Shown here in pieces: positions 1-7,255 of a stretch of DNA of 22,978 nucleotides. Position numbers and translations under genes: made by a program. Position 1 is the stretch's first letter. Each line of letters opens with the position of its first letter. The stretch is from a virus. The DNA is taken from positions 1 through 22,978 of the IMG/VR virus record IMGVR_UViG_3300042887_001998; one strand, 5' to 3'. The notes under the pieces were generated by a model. The model ran no database searches. It was given only the letters and a program-made list of their open reading frames with translations, and had not been told where the DNA came from.

Positions 1-204
1 ATTAAGTCTATGCGAACGTTCGGAGGAAAGGACGGCAGTCGTCAGCGGGCACAAGAGTTGTTCCCGGATTACGCCCATCTCTTCGCACGGAAAAAGGACG
101 ATGGCCGAGCCGAAGCTGCGCTTCTTGCCTGCTACGCCGCTGAGAGGGAAGACAATGAACCACCTATTCGATTACCAAAAAGTCGGCGCAGACTTTCTTT
201 GTAA
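1..204 (+). CDS. RuvC-like Holliday junction resolvase, C-terminal fragment (partial)
   Basis: The frame is open from the first base of the window and ends with TAA at 202-204, so only the last 67 residues are visible. The segment KDGSRQRAQELFPDYAHL followed by KKDDGRAEAALLA is typical of the end of phage RuvC-type resolvases, where the aspartates of the KKDDGRA motif contribute to the metal-binding RNase H-like active site. Such enzymes cut four-way junctions during phage recombination or before packaging. The end overlaps the helicase start by about 50 bases, which suggests the two are co-transcribed. The N-terminal catalytic residues lie outside the window, so the family call rests on the C-terminal motif alone. 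Confidence 0.6.
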   Translation: MKSMRTFGGKDGSRQRAQELFPDYAHLFARKKDDGRAEAALLACYAAEREDNEPPIRLPKSRRRLSL

Positions 205-1438
205 GAACCCCGCCGCATTCCTTGCCGATGAGCAGGGCCTTGGCAAAACACTTCAAGTGATAGCAGCCTGTGATATACTCGGCCTCACAAAAGTCGTCGT
301 GATCTGCCCGGCCATTGCCAAGATTAACTGGCGTCGTGAGTTCGAGCGGTGGGGAACCGTTGAGCGCGAAGTCAAAGTCTTTAGCTACGATAAGATCACG
401 CAATCGAAGGAGGTCCGCAATGAAATCGCAAAGTTTGAGCCAGACGTTCTTGTTTTGGATGAGGCTCATTATCTCAAGAACCGTACTGCTAAGCGCACAA
501 AGTATCTATATGGCCAGTATTGTCGTGGTGATGGGCTTGTTCGTTTTGCTGATCGTGTTTGGCTTCTTAGCGGTACTCCCATCCCTAATAATGTCAGCGA
601 TTTCTGGACCCATCTTAAAGCGATTTGGCAGTACCCGCTAAACTTCGCTGAATACACAACGTATTTTTGCAAGACATGGAGCGGCCAGTTCGGCCTTCAG
701 GTTCTCGGCAACAAGGCCGAACGCATGGGCGAGTTCAAGACCGTACTGAAAGCAATCATGCTACGCCGCAAGGGCGAAGTTGTGCTGAAGGATTTGCCGC
801 CTATCTGGTGGCAGAGCGCACCAGTCGAAATAGAAAACTGGAGCGACAGAAAACACATCGACGATCCGCGCCAAGCCGAAGCGGTCGATATGATCCTCGC
901 GCATTCCCTTACCGGGCAGGACTTGTCTACCGAGATAGAGAGCATCGCCCCTCACATTGCGTCACTAAGACGGCTAACTGGTGTAGCCAAGGCAGCGCCC
1001 ATTGCCACACAGATAGCGGGCGAGTTGGCTGATGATGCCTACGACAAGATCGTTATCTTCGCCTACCACACCGACGCGATACAGACGCTTTACGATAAGC
1101 TGAAAGACTTCAGCCCTGTCGTCGTTGCGGGCGGCATGGCTACCGCCGACCGTCAGGCGGCGATTGATAACTTCCAAACCGACCCAAAGGTGCGCGTCTT
1201 CATCGGCCAGATCACGGCCTGTTCAACCGCCATTACATTGACGGCTGCGAATCAGGTGGCGTTCGCAGAACTCGACTGGGTTCCGGCGACGAACGCACAG
1301 GCGGCTAAGCGTTGCCACCGTATAGGCCAGACAAAGCCCGTGATCGTGCGGACGTTTGGCCTTGTCAATTCTGTTGATGAGATTGTGGCTAAGACCCTAG
1401 CCAAGAAAGCCCAGATGATCTCGGAGGCTTTAGATTAA
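155..1438 (+). CDS. SNF2-family DNA helicase/ATPase
   Basis: A 427-residue two-lobe SF2 ATPase. Visible motifs are Walker A DEQGLGKT (residues 25-32), motif II DEAH (102-105), a motif III-like LLSGTP, and the SNF2 motif VI segment AAKRCHRIGQTKP with HRIGQ at 388-392. Such compact phage SNF2 proteins are ATP-driven DNA translocases or remodelers in replication and recombination. The start at 155 is chosen because a GAGAGGGA ribosome binding site lies 5 bases upstream and the protein then begins at the usual helicase N-terminus. An in-frame ATG at 101 would add 18 residues that look like a frame shadow of the upstream resolvase. It runs convergently with DUF2815 and both stop at a shared terminator. 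Confidence 0.88.
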   Translation: MNHLFDYQKVGADFLCKNPAAFLADEQGLGKTLQVIAACDILGLTKVVVICPAIAKINWRREFERWGTVEREVKVFSYDKITQSKEVRNEIAKFEPDVLVLDEAHYLKNRTAKRTKYLYGQYCRGDGLVRFADRVWLLSGTPIPNNVSDFWTHLKAIWQYPLNFAEYTTYFCKTWSGQFGLQVLGNKAERMGEFKTVLKAIMLRRKGEVVLKDLPPIWWQSAPVEIENWSDRKHIDDPRQAEAVDMILAHSLTGQDLSTEIESIAPHIASLRRLTGVAKAAPIATQIAGELADDAYDKIVIFAYHTDAIQTLYDKLKDFSPVVVAGGMATADRQAAIDNFQTDPKVRVFIGQITACSTAITLTAANQVAFAELDWVPATNAQAAKRCHRIGQTKPVIVRTFGLVNSVDEIVAKTLAKKAQMISEALD

Positions 1439-1439
1439 G

Positions 1440-1482
1440 AAGGGCCGATGGGTGACTTCCAAACCCACCGGCCCTTCCTTTT
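1440..1482. terminator. Intrinsic terminator shared by convergent genes
   Basis: The arms at 1442-1453 and 1463-1474 pair with one A-C mismatch (GGGCCG/TGGGT against ACCCA/CGGCCC). The stem is extended by AA on the left (1440-1441) and TT on the right (1475-1476) and is followed by CCTTTT. On the other strand the stem is followed by a shorter T tract only through the AA pairs. It sits exactly between the stop of the SNF2 helicase and the stop of the leftward DUF2815 gene, so it probably ends rightward transcription and may end leftward transcription too. Confidence 0.75.
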
Positions 1483-1484
1483 AC

Positions 1485-2045
1485 TTAGAGCAAATCGTCA
1501 AGGTCGGAGATGTCTGCGGACGGACGTTCCGTCGCAGTGAACTCGTCCGCAGCAGACAGACGGCCATCCATACGGGGACCGTCGGCTACCTTCTGAAGAT
1601 TGCCCAGTGAGAAGGCAACGCCGTTGTTGCCGTTGACGCTGTACGCGTAGGCGCGCAGCGAGGCACGGACCTTCGCCCCCGGATAGATTTCCTTGGGGTC
1701 TGTAATCGGAGCAGGCTTGCCGTTCTCGCCAGCAAACTTGCTGACCACACCGGGGGCTTGCTTAGATTTGACGTTCATGAAGATCGACCCTTCAGGGTAG
1801 CCCTTCTCTTCGCCATCGTTACGGAAAGGCATACGGATTTTACCGCCTTCCATGAGGCTCTTTGTCTTGTCTCCCCACTTCTCCTTGGCCACAGCCGCAG
1901 CCGTTGCTTTGAGTTCGGACATGTCAGTGCCGTCAGGGAATACAAGGCAGCAAGAATAGACTGGCTCACTTGCACCCGGAGGTGTCTGCGGTTCGAACAC
2001 ATGCGGATAAGAAATGATTGCTTCTGGTGTAATAACTTTTGACAT
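1485..2045 (-). CDS. DUF2815 family single-stranded DNA-binding-like protein
   Basis: A 186-residue protein of the DUF2815 type, a family found in phage replication modules next to DUF2800 and family A DNA polymerase and regarded as SSB-like. Its conserved core includes a short N-terminal strand region (YPHVFEPQ), RMPFRNDGEEKG, and YPGAKVRASLRAYAY. It ends in an acidic tail, DISDLDDLL (178-186), like the protein-interaction tails of SSB and T7 gp2.5. The start at 2045 is preceded by AAGGA with 7-base spacing. An upstream in-frame start at 2078 would overlap the previous gene and lacks support. It is the last gene of the leftward methyltransferase-polymerase-nuclease operon, 10 bases after DUF2800. 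Confidence 0.8.
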   Translation of the reverse strand: MSKVITPEAIISYPHVFEPQTPPGASEPVYSCCLVFPDGTDMSELKATAAAVAKEKWGDKTKSLMEGGKIRMPFRNDGEEKGYPEGSIFMNVKSKQAPGVVSKFAGENGKPAPITDPKEIYPGAKVRASLRAYAYSVNGNNGVAFSLGNLQKVADGPRMDGRLSAADEFTATERPSADISDLDDLL

Positions 2046-2055
2046 CGTAGTTTCC

Positions 2056-3201
2056 TTATTCAACGGTAAAGTCATCAATCGCTAGGGTAGCGATTGCTGG
2101 ACGGTTATCTGTATCCGCGACCATTGATGTGCCGGATGATACAGCTATGACGAGCGATGCAGGCAAGTTCTTCTTACCGACAACACGCTCGATCTGCGGT
2201 GGCGACTTCAACTTCTTTTCGTAGATGTCGTCGTCATCGAGACCTTCTTCTGTGGCCCATGCCACAAACTCTTCTTCAACACGCCAGCGGCGGGTCGGTC
2301 GTTTCTCAACCAGCTTGTAGCCGGGAAGTCCACCGCCAGTTTCCAACAAGCTATTGGCGTGGCGGCGCAAAGACTTGATCCACTCTTCGATCAGCGGAAC
2401 CCTTTGCAGATAGTCCGCGACCTCCTGTGGGGTTAGGTCATTGACGGTTCGCACTGTACCGAACTCGTCTTGTGCAACCTCAAGGGCGTTGTTGCGCAGG
2501 GCCGAACAAGTCCCCGCCGCAAGGCAGAACTTGCAGTGCTCACCCGAAATGCGCGGTGCGTCCGGCTTCAGCGACGCATGTGCTGCGTCGATAAGTTCTG
2601 TACCGTAGTCCAGTATATCGTCACGGCTGTAGCTGTACTCCCGCACCGGCCCGTCGGGGTGTGAGGCGCGTGGTTGTATAACGACCGTTATAACTTTGTT
2701 GACCGGAGCCTTCTCGCCGATCTCTAATATGCCTCCGAGCGCATAATATTTAAGCTGCTCGTTGTCCGCGACTTCAACCGCAACGCCTTGGCCGTGCTTA
2801 TAGTCGATGACGTAAAGCGTGCCGCTCTCTTTGCCGTAGATGATGCAGTCCGCCGTGCCGAACATCGGCATGGGCGGATCAAGTTTGTCTAGGCTGAAGC
2901 GTTTTTCATAGCGGCAGATGCTTGGTTCCGATGCGGCCACATCTCGGATGTAGTCGATGTAGACTTGCACCGCACGCGCCATGTTGTCGTCAACCTTGTG
3001 ACCGTTGTGCTCTTGGCCAATGAAGGCGAAGGCATCTTCATGTCCATTGACTAGGCAGAACTCACCGAATTCATGCGCAGCCGTACCAAGTTCGGCGTAG
3101 GGTGAACTCTCGTTAGGGAACGGAGCCTCGGCGTTGAGTGAGCCGGGGCAGTTGATGCGGCGCTTCGCATTCGATGCGCCAAACTTAGCGTGTGCTGTCA
3201 T
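2056..3201 (-). CDS. DUF2800 family, Cas4/RecB-like PD-(D/E)XK nuclease
   Basis: A 381-residue protein matching the phage DUF2800 family. N-terminal marks are NCPGS (17-21) and LGTAAHEF (38-45). The nuclease core shows GTAD (115-118), then VIDYKHGQG with DYK at 133-135, and the downstream QLKYYALGG helix. Together these give the D...(D)xK pattern of PD-(D/E)XK exonucleases. Cysteines at 18, 223, 226 and 232 have the spacing expected for an iron-sulfur cluster of the Cas4/AddB type; that cluster is an inference. The role is probably DNA end processing in phage recombination-replication. The start at 3201 gives a 4-base ATGA overlap with the polymerase stop and follows a GGAAAGAGG stretch; an upstream start at 3258 would lie inside the polymerase gene. 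Confidence 0.82.
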   Translation of the reverse strand: MTAHAKFGASNAKRRINCPGSLNAEAPFPNESSPYAELGTAAHEFGEFCLVNGHEDAFAFIGQEHNGHKVDDNMARAVQVYIDYIRDVAASEPSICRYEKRFSLDKLDPPMPMFGTADCIIYGKESGTLYVIDYKHGQGVAVEVADNEQLKYYALGGILEIGEKAPVNKVITVVIQPRASHPDGPVREYSYSRDDILDYGTELIDAAHASLKPDAPRISGEHCKFCLAAGTCSALRNNALEVAQDEFGTVRTVNDLTPQEVADYLQRVPLIEEWIKSLRRHANSLLETGGGLPGYKLVEKRPTRRWRVEEEFVAWATEEGLDDDDIYEKKLKSPPQIERVVGKKNLPASLVIAVSSGTSMVADTDNRPAIATLAIDDFTVE

Positions 3202-5105
3202 TTCCGATACCTCTTTCCTTCTTTGCCCTCGGCGTTGATCGGGCAGCCTTGCGCCCATGCAGGAACTTGTGTCATGATGTCAATCATTTCGTCAAGCGAA
3301 CCAAAACCATCCGGCACTTCGCTAATGATTTCATCGTGTACGGACAGGATGACATTGTAGCCTTTAAGTTCCAACGCCATCATGGCCGTGGCCATCAGGT
3401 CGCGGGCGGTTGCTTGCACCACGTTCTCCGTCAACAGGCCACCCCAGATTATCTGGGATGTCCACTGACGCGTAACGCTATTCAACGTATCGACTTGCGC
3501 TGTATCTCTCATCGCACCCCAAGGAGTTTCACGCTGAATGATGCGCGGATTGTGGTACGTAAGCGACCGCCCGCTAGGTAGTGGAAGCGGAACCGTCCCA
3601 ACACGGCCTGCCCCCTTCACCATCTCTACAAAATCTTGCTCAACATCTCGCCAGTACTGCGCGATCCTGTGGTTCTTTTCACGGTAGACAGCCACGATGC
3701 GCTTAGCTTCGTCCTCGTCTACCTTGATACCCATCGTGGCGCACTGCTCGGCGAAGCGTTTGCCGCCCATGCCGTAGCCGCAACCCAAGATTGCCATCTT
3801 ACCAACCTGCCGTTGTCCGTCAGTGACGCTCTCCACGTCCACGTTGTAGATGGCCGATGCCATTTCTTTATACACGTCTCCCCCCTTTCGGAACGTCTCA
3901 ACGAGATCGTTCTGCCCTGCTACCCACGCAAGAACGCGGGCTTCAATCGCCGAGTAGTCGGCGAACATCAGTCGATGGCCGTCGTCGGCTATCAGCATCG
4001 AACGCAACAGGTCGGACGCCAGAACCGTTCCGGCCCCATGCTCCGACACATCCTTGTCCGCTTTGAGTTTGGCGATGATCTCGTCCAACTCGTGTTGTTT
4101 CTTTTGCGGACGTGGGAAGTTCTGCGGCTGCACCAGCTTGCCCGACCAGCGGCCAGTTGCCGCGCCGTGATAAACAAGAAGGCCGCGCATCCGTCCGTCC
4201 GCGTTAACCGCGTGCAGCATCGCGTCGTACTTGGCTGTACTGGACTTGGCTCCGTTCTGCCGAAGCAAAAGAACTTGACGGATTACTGGGTGCAGTTTGT
4301 CTGAGGTCAACAGCCGGGCGACGGTCTGCTTGTCAACAGACTTGGTGGCAATCCCGTGGCTGTTAAGCCAAGCAACTAAGTCCATGCCATTTGTCGCGGC
4401 CTTGACTTGGCCTTTGGTAAGGCGTTGGATTTCTGCGTCAATTTCTACGCTGGCATTTCCGGCCAGTGCTTTGACGCGATGCACTAGGTCAACGTCGAGG
4501 GCCACGCCTCGGTCGTTGATGCGTTGGTCAAGCTGATAGAGACGACGCTCAGCGTCGGGCATTGCGTTCAAGACTTCCGCGACAGACAGTTCCGTCCGCA
4601 CGTCCTGTCGGCAATAAGCGACAAGCGCCTCAATCTTACCCTTCGTGTTCCACCATGTGTAACTGCCGTCGGCGTTCACCTTACGTGGCCGTGCCATCCG
4701 GAGCATAAGGGCCGCGCCGGTCTTGTCCTTCTGTTCTTCAACGCCAAGGACCGCAGCCGCTTGGCCCAGTGCACGAGGCAGCCCCATCGCGCTGGCCTGC
4801 GCCATTGTGCAGCGCCATTGATTGATGCGGGTGTCGGGCCACTGATAGCGGCCAACCATGATCTCGTTCCAGATCGTGCGTTCAAAGTTGGCGTTCCATG
4901 CGGACAGCAATCCGCCCGCCCTGATCCAATCTTCTAGATAGGGGTCTACCGCATCGCCCGGCTGCCATACTAGCACGTCGTCAGACCACGGGGCCTTGTA
5001 TGCCATGCACCAGATGTCAGTCGATTGGTCAGCGGCGTACTTATAGACGCCAGTCTTGCGAAGATCGACGGCGCTGCGCGTCTCGAAGTCAATTGATACA
5101 GTCAC
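3198..5105 (-). CDS. Family A DNA polymerase with 3'-5' exonuclease domain
   Basis: A replicative phage polymerase of about 635 residues. The proofreading domain shows ExoI SIDFET (D6, E8), ExoII WNANFE (about 70-75) and ExoIII YCRQD (about 164-168). The polymerase domain shows the TGRWSG template motif (about 317-322), motif A DYSAIEAR (383-390), motif B/O-helix RQVGKMAILGCGYGMGG (432-448) and motif C LSVHDE with HDE at 590-592. All catalytic residues are present, so it should be active. No ATG exists at the 5' end. The GTG at 5105 is chosen because it makes a GTGA overlap with the stop of the upstream methyltransferase-like gene and has GGGG just upstream; another GTG at 5117 is possible. 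Confidence 0.93.
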   Translation of the reverse strand: MTVSIDFETRSAVDLRKTGVYKYAADQSTDIWCMAYKAPWSDDVLVWQPGDAVDPYLEDWIRAGGLLSAWNANFERTIWNEIMVGRYQWPDTRINQWRCTMAQASAMGLPRALGQAAAVLGVEEQKDKTGAALMLRMARPRKVNADGSYTWWNTKGKIEALVAYCRQDVRTELSVAEVLNAMPDAERRLYQLDQRINDRGVALDVDLVHRVKALAGNASVEIDAEIQRLTKGQVKAATNGMDLVAWLNSHGIATKSVDKQTVARLLTSDKLHPVIRQVLLLRQNGAKSSTAKYDAMLHAVNADGRMRGLLVYHGAATGRWSGKLVQPQNFPRPQKKQHELDEIIAKLKADKDVSEHGAGTVLASDLLRSMLIADDGHRLMFADYSAIEARVLAWVAGQNDLVETFRKGGDVYKEMASAIYNVDVESVTDGQRQVGKMAILGCGYGMGGKRFAEQCATMGIKVDEDEAKRIVAVYREKNHRIAQYWRDVEQDFVEMVKGAGRVGTVPLPLPSGRSLTYHNPRIIQRETPWGAMRDTAQVDTLNSVTRQWTSQIIWGGLLTENVVQATARDLMATAMMALELKGYNVILSVHDEIISEVPDGFGSLDEMIDIMTQVPAWAQGCPINAEGKEGKRYRK

Positions 5106-5704
5106 AGCGCACCCCACTGATCCGCCATTGCAGCGGCGATACCCTTAAACGTAGTGCTGCGCAGTTTCCACCTATCGGCAGATGGTGGCAGATAATGAAG
5201 ACGCTGGCGCTGATTATCCGGCAGCGCCATCATTGCTTCTTTGACGTTATCCGTCGGCACTAGAGGTGGAAGGTTCTTTAGCCATAGACAGGTCGCTTTC
5301 TGTTCCATGTGACCAAACATCCACGGCTGGATGGTCTGGGCCTGTTGCATACCGCCGATCCGTTCTTTGGCGTATTTGTGCATCACTGGGTTCTCAATGG
5401 CGATGCGCTTGATTGGCACATCCCAAAGAGCCTTAAAGAAAGCAGCGCCTTCATCTAGTTTGGCCCAGCGTGTTGGGTCTTTGTGCAGCCAAGTAACCCC
5501 AGCGTTGGTCAAGTAAGTGCAGGGTGGGTGGGCTATCATCAAATCCCAATCATGCCCATGCGCAAGCACAAGAGCGTCACCTTGGATATGCCAATGCGGA
5601 TCACCGTCCGTCGGCAACAGGTCACACGACCAAGCGTCGTGTCCTTTAGCCCGGAAAGCATCTCGGACTGTTGCGCTGTACTCGCAAGCCACTAGAATTT
5701 TCAT
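5102..5704 (-). CDS. Short C5-cytosine-methyltransferase-like protein
   Basis: A 200-residue protein resembling the SAM-dependent Dcm-like fold seen in many phages. CEYSATVRDAF (7-17) occupies the position of the SAM-binding motif I, AHPPCTYLTNAG (58-69, PPC at 60-62) matches motif IV with the catalytic cysteine, IAIENP (102-106) resembles the motif VI ENV, and NQRQRLH (164-170) resembles the QxRxR of motif VIII. It is much shorter than typical C5 enzymes and has little room for a target-recognition domain, so specificity, or even activity, is open. It is the first gene of the leftward replication operon, with an AGAGGGAAAG ribosome binding site, and diverges from the regulator at 5840. Confidence 0.6.
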   Translation of the reverse strand: MKILVACEYSATVRDAFRAKGHDAWSCDLLPTDGDPHWHIQGDALVLAHGHDWDLMIAHPPCTYLTNAGVTWLHKDPTRWAKLDEGAAFFKALWDVPIKRIAIENPVMHKYAKERIGGMQQAQTIQPWMFGHMEQKATCLWLKNLPPLVPTDNVKEAMMALPDNQRQRLHYLPPSADRWKLRSTTFKGIAAAMADQWGAL

Positions 5705-5839
5705 GCTGTTCTTTCCCTCTTTTTCGTCGGTGTCACGTTTGCTTTCCGTATAGCTGGCACAAACAGCATAGTGTCGTCAACAAAAAAAAGTTCTTGCGTT
5801 CGATATTCAAACTGTGCCACCCAAGAAGGGCATCAACAA
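5705..5839. promoter_or_regulatory. Divergent regulatory region between the two replication operons
   Basis: These 135 bases separate the leftward methyltransferase-polymerase operon from the rightward regulator-primase operon, so they must carry promoters for both unless transcription enters from outside. They are AT-rich in the middle, with a run of eight A. I do not see a -35/-10 pair with good spacing on either strand: the best leftward candidate, TTGACG with TATACG, has a 22-base gap. The regulator encoded at 5840 is a natural candidate to bind here. Confidence 0.4.
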
Positions 5840-6622
5840 ATGAGGGAGTTTATGTCTAACAGTTTTATGCCGTGGCGCGCCGAAGAGGACGCTACACTCA
5901 CCGAACTTTACCATAAGAATCTGACATACGCGCAGATCGGGGAGGTGCTTGGCCGTTCTGCCGATGCAGTTGATACTCGGCGTAGAAAGATAGGGCTGAA
6001 GCGGGAGTTTGTTTCCCATAAATCGCCACCGCCAGATGACTTACGGGAGTTGGCGCGCACTATGAATGTGTCGCAACTCGTTAAACATTATGGCCGGATT
6101 AGGTCAGTGGTCGTTCGTTGGATGGACGAACTTAAACTTACGGAGATTGTTGTCAGTTCAAGCGGAAGAAAGCGGTCTGTTCCGGATACCTTCTGCACGA
6201 TGGCCCCGACCATGACATGCGCTCAACTTATGCGTCTGTACGGCAGCGACCGCAGAACGATTAAGGGTTGGCTTAAAGAGACGGGAACCGTCGCTGTATC
6301 AAAGACGGAACGATACGCCGAGGTAACTAAGTTCGTCCCAGCCGATACAGAAGAAGAGGAGACGGTCGCTCGGCGTGAGTTCTCCAGCCACACGAAACTG
6401 ATCGCGGCTGAAGCTGCGAACTTTCTGCGCCGCACGCACCCGTCGGTCCATCGTGCGGACATACGGATGTACGAGCAATCGGCCCACACATGGGGCGACG
6501 TTAAGAACGTACCCTTCCGGGGCGTCAATCAGTATTTTGTTTCAGGGAAAGGCATCATGTGGATCGACGATCTCATTGCCTATGCTCAGTCAAAAGGGTT
6601 TACAATCAAGGAGTTAATATAA
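5840..6622 (+). CDS. GcrA/Myb-like DNA-binding regulator with three helix-turn-helix segments
   Basis: A 260-residue basic protein. Residues 10-54 (MPWRAEEDATL...LTYAQIGEVLGRSADAV) form a SANT/GcrA-like helix-turn-helix of the kind common in alphaproteobacterial regulators. Residues 68-100 and 117-149 are two further copies of a second unit with the shared pattern TM-x3-QL-x3-YG-x5-(V/I)-x2-W, each probably another DNA-reading helix pair. As the first gene of the rightward replication operon it is a good candidate early regulator or origin-binding protein; that is inference. The start at 5840 has AAGAAGGG upstream. ATG 5852 with GAGGGAG only 3 bases away is the alternative. Its stop overlaps the next start (TAATG). 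Confidence 0.65.
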   Translation: MREFMSNSFMPWRAEEDATLTELYHKNLTYAQIGEVLGRSADAVDTRRRKIGLKREFVSHKSPPPDDLRELARTMNVSQLVKHYGRIRSVVVRWMDELKLTEIVVSSSGRKRSVPDTFCTMAPTMTCAQLMRLYGSDRRTIKGWLKETGTVAVSKTERYAEVTKFVPADTEEEETVARREFSSHTKLIAAEAANFLRRTHPSVHRADIRMYEQSAHTWGDVKNVPFRGVNQYFVSGKGIMWIDDLIAYAQSKGFTIKELI

Positions 6623-6792
6623 TGACACGTCCTACAAAAACTACTGAAGAAAAAGTTACGGTAGAAAAAACGCCGGGTGTGCACGAGAAGGACGCCCTTC
6701 TTGCGTGGCTTCGTTCGCCAAAGATGAACATGTTCGAACGCAACACGCGTTGGTTGGCGGATCGGATTGAAGAAGGGGAGCATTTGAAATGA
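6622..6792 (+). CDS. Small hypothetical protein, 56 aa
   Basis: A 56-residue, strongly charged protein that I do not recognise. A lysine/threonine/glutamate-rich first third is followed by a probable helix, DALLAWLRSPKMNMFERNTRWLADRI. There is no signal peptide or membrane segment. AAGGAG lies 8 bases before the ATG. The gene is translationally linked on both sides: TAATG with the regulator and ATGA with the following gene, which argues strongly that it is expressed. It lies between an early regulator and the primase, so a small replication- or takeover-related role is possible but unproven. Confidence 0.65.
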   Translation: MTRPTKTTEEKVTVEKTPGVHEKDALLAWLRSPKMNMFERNTRWLADRIEEGEHLK

Positions 6793-7031
6793 AACAGGTA
6801 TTAGCAGCACAACTGGCCGAGTGGATCGACAACAACACGCACGGCCTCGCCAAACGGGACGGGAATATAATTTATATCGAAGGCAAGATTGATGCTTACG
6901 AACTTCTCGTATATGCGCAGTCGCTTCAGCCAGCCAGAAGCACGGAGCTAATCCATGCGGACAACAAAGCGTCCTACACTGGCCGGTCTGTAAACGCTGT
7001 GGTTGAAGGTGGCGACTTTATGGGGGGCTAG
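6789..7031 (+). CDS. Small hypothetical protein, 80 aa
   Basis: An 80-residue soluble protein of unknown family. It has an amphipathic N-terminal helix (MKQVLAAQLAEWIDNN), a short strand-like segment (GNIIYIEGKID), a second helix (AYELLVYAQSL) and a flexible end. GGGGAG lies 8 bases upstream of the start, and ATGA overlap couples it to the 56-aa gene. It is part of the run of small genes ahead of the primase-helicase. No catalytic motif is visible. Confidence 0.65.
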   Translation: MKQVLAAQLAEWIDNNTHGLAKRDGNIIYIEGKIDAYELLVYAQSLQPARSTELIHADNKASYTGRSVNAVVEGGDFMGG

Positions 7032-7033
7032 TC

Positions 7034-7255
7034 ATGGACAAAGTAAGATGGACCGATGATGAACAAAAAGTGGAGTTTATTCCAGTATTCATCCTCGGTT
7101 TTGAAGAAGAGTTTGAACGCGGCGTAATACTAACGACGCCTGCGTATAAGATATTAACCGACGCCGAACCTGAGTTTGCGCTCTACGCCATCGACGCGGC
7201 GGTAGATATGCTGATGCAGAGACGGGACCAAATTGAAAAGAGGGAGTTGCACTGA
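7034..7255 (+). CDS. Small hypothetical acidic protein, 73 aa
   Basis: A 73-residue acidic protein that I do not recognise. Predicted order: charged N-terminus, hydrophobic strand VEFIPVFILGF, acidic EEEFERG, then a C-terminal helix (ALYAIDAAVDMLMQRRDQIEK). No membrane segment long enough to span a bilayer. GGGGGG precedes the start by 6 bases, and the stop overlaps the primase start as TGATG, so translation is coupled to the primase-helicase. A small partner of that enzyme is conceivable but cannot be shown here. Confidence 0.65.
   Translation: MDKVRWTDDEQKVEFIPVFILGFEEEFERGVILTTPAYKILTDAEPEFALYAIDAAVDMLMQRRDQIEKRELH

Noticed and set aside
3636-4304. 222-aa open frame on the plus strand
   Set aside because: Antisense to the polymerase exonuclease/polymerase region, with no motif.
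5752-5790. Leftward promoter TTGACG with TATACG
   Set aside because: The 22-base gap between the boxes is too long for a sigma70 promoter.
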